Positions 6,986 through 7,111 of a DNA stretch of 7,111 bases are shown one piece after another; the first letter of the stretch is position 1, and each line of letters starts with the position of its first letter. Source of the stretch: Candidatus Aerophobota bacterium (lineage in GTDB: Bacteria; Aerophobota; Aerophobia; Aerophobales; B3-G15); contig JAUWJJ010000056.1 of assembly GCA_030607765.1 (NCBI GenBank), positions 1 through 7,111 on the forward strand, in the 5' to 3' direction. Below the pieces are notes generated by a model. It searched no databases, was not told where the DNA came from, and was given only the letters and a program-made list of their open reading frames with translations. A program made the translations under genes and the position numbers.

Positions 6986-7000
6986 ATAGGGGGAGCTACA
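6981..7000 (-). repeat. Probable fourth copy of the TGTAG hairpin repeat at the convergent gene ends
   Basis: On the - strand, TGTAG (7000-6996) is followed by nine bases (CTCCCCCTA), a TT loop (6986-6985) and TAGG. This is the same spacing as the three copies at 1820-1910. The stem is short, CCTA/TAGG, and can be extended only by G-T pairs. It contains both the murC TAA and the - strand TAG. It may help end transcription from both sides, though no T-run follows the stem directly. Confidence 0.5.
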
Positions 7001-7111
7001 GTGAGGATCTGTTTGGCTTGCTCTGGATACAGGGCAATAAAGCAAAGCTCATCTTCAGTGAGGGGTTTTTGGGTGTGGACATTGGCATAACGAACCAGTT
7101 CCAATATCTTA
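6982..7111 (-). CDS. C-terminal fragment of an unidentified protein on the opposite strand
   Basis: Read from the right edge, the - strand is open for 42 residues and ends at a TAG on 6982-6984. The first whole codon is at 7110-7108. The peptide begins KILELVRYANVHTQKPLTED and ends ELCFIALYPEQAKQILTVAPPI. It has a normal helical amino-acid mix, which makes it more protein-like than the other frames here, but I do not recognise the family. It converges on murC, and the two stop codons overlap. The last few codons lie inside a TGTAG-type hairpin repeat. Because only the tail is visible, it could also be a decayed gene. Confidence 0.5.
   Translation of the reverse strand, partial: KILELVRYANVHTQKPLTEDELCFIALYPEQAKQILTVAPPI

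Noticed and set aside
7001..7090. A + strand GTG with a strong GGGGGAG ribosome-binding-like site at 6989-6995, as a possible murB or ftsQ start
   Set aside because: It encodes only 29 residues before TAA, with no resemblance to MurB or FtsQ. The G-run is explained by the hairpin repeat, and the opposite strand reads as better protein.

Overview
The window is AT-rich bacterial chromosome and carries one co-directional housekeeping block, secD-secF-murG-murC, on the + strand. It is preceded by the 3' part of a transglutaminase-like gene and followed by the extreme C-terminus of an unidentified gene on the - strand. The organism makes peptidoglycan and uses the SecDF translocation motor. The AT bias, the gene order and short hairpin repeats in the intergenic DNA would fit an uncultured candidate-phylum bacterium, but the sequence does not let me name a phylum.

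Layout. Positions 1-1470 hold a DUF3857/transglutaminase-family protein whose start lies off the left edge. Positions 1471-1975 are non-coding. They contain a degenerate inverted repeat, a good sigma70-type promoter (TTGACA, extended -10), a 10-bp-stem hairpin just downstream of it, and a cluster of three short hairpin repeats built on a TGTAG box. Then come secD (1976-3265), secF (3315-4427), murG (4424-5548, overlapping secF by 4 bp) and murC (5555-6985). The last 130 bases carry a convergent reading frame on the - strand. Its stop overlaps the murC stop inside what looks like a fourth copy of the TGTAG hairpin repeat.

How the genes fit together. SecD and SecF form the proton-driven membrane complex that helps SecYEG release exported proteins. 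MurG makes lipid II at the inner face of the membrane, and MurC adds L-alanine to UDP-MurNAc at the start of peptide-stem synthesis. Tight spacing from secF onward suggests one transcript joining protein export to wall-precursor synthesis. The flanking genes usual for each set (yajC before secD; ftsW, murD and murB around murG-murC) are not in the window.

Most interesting observation. SecF is about 70 residues longer than usual. The extra length is an insert in its extracytoplasmic P1 domain (about residues 97-170) with helix-hairpin-helix signatures in the order seen in type II secretion GspK-like proteins, which is permuted relative to ComEA.
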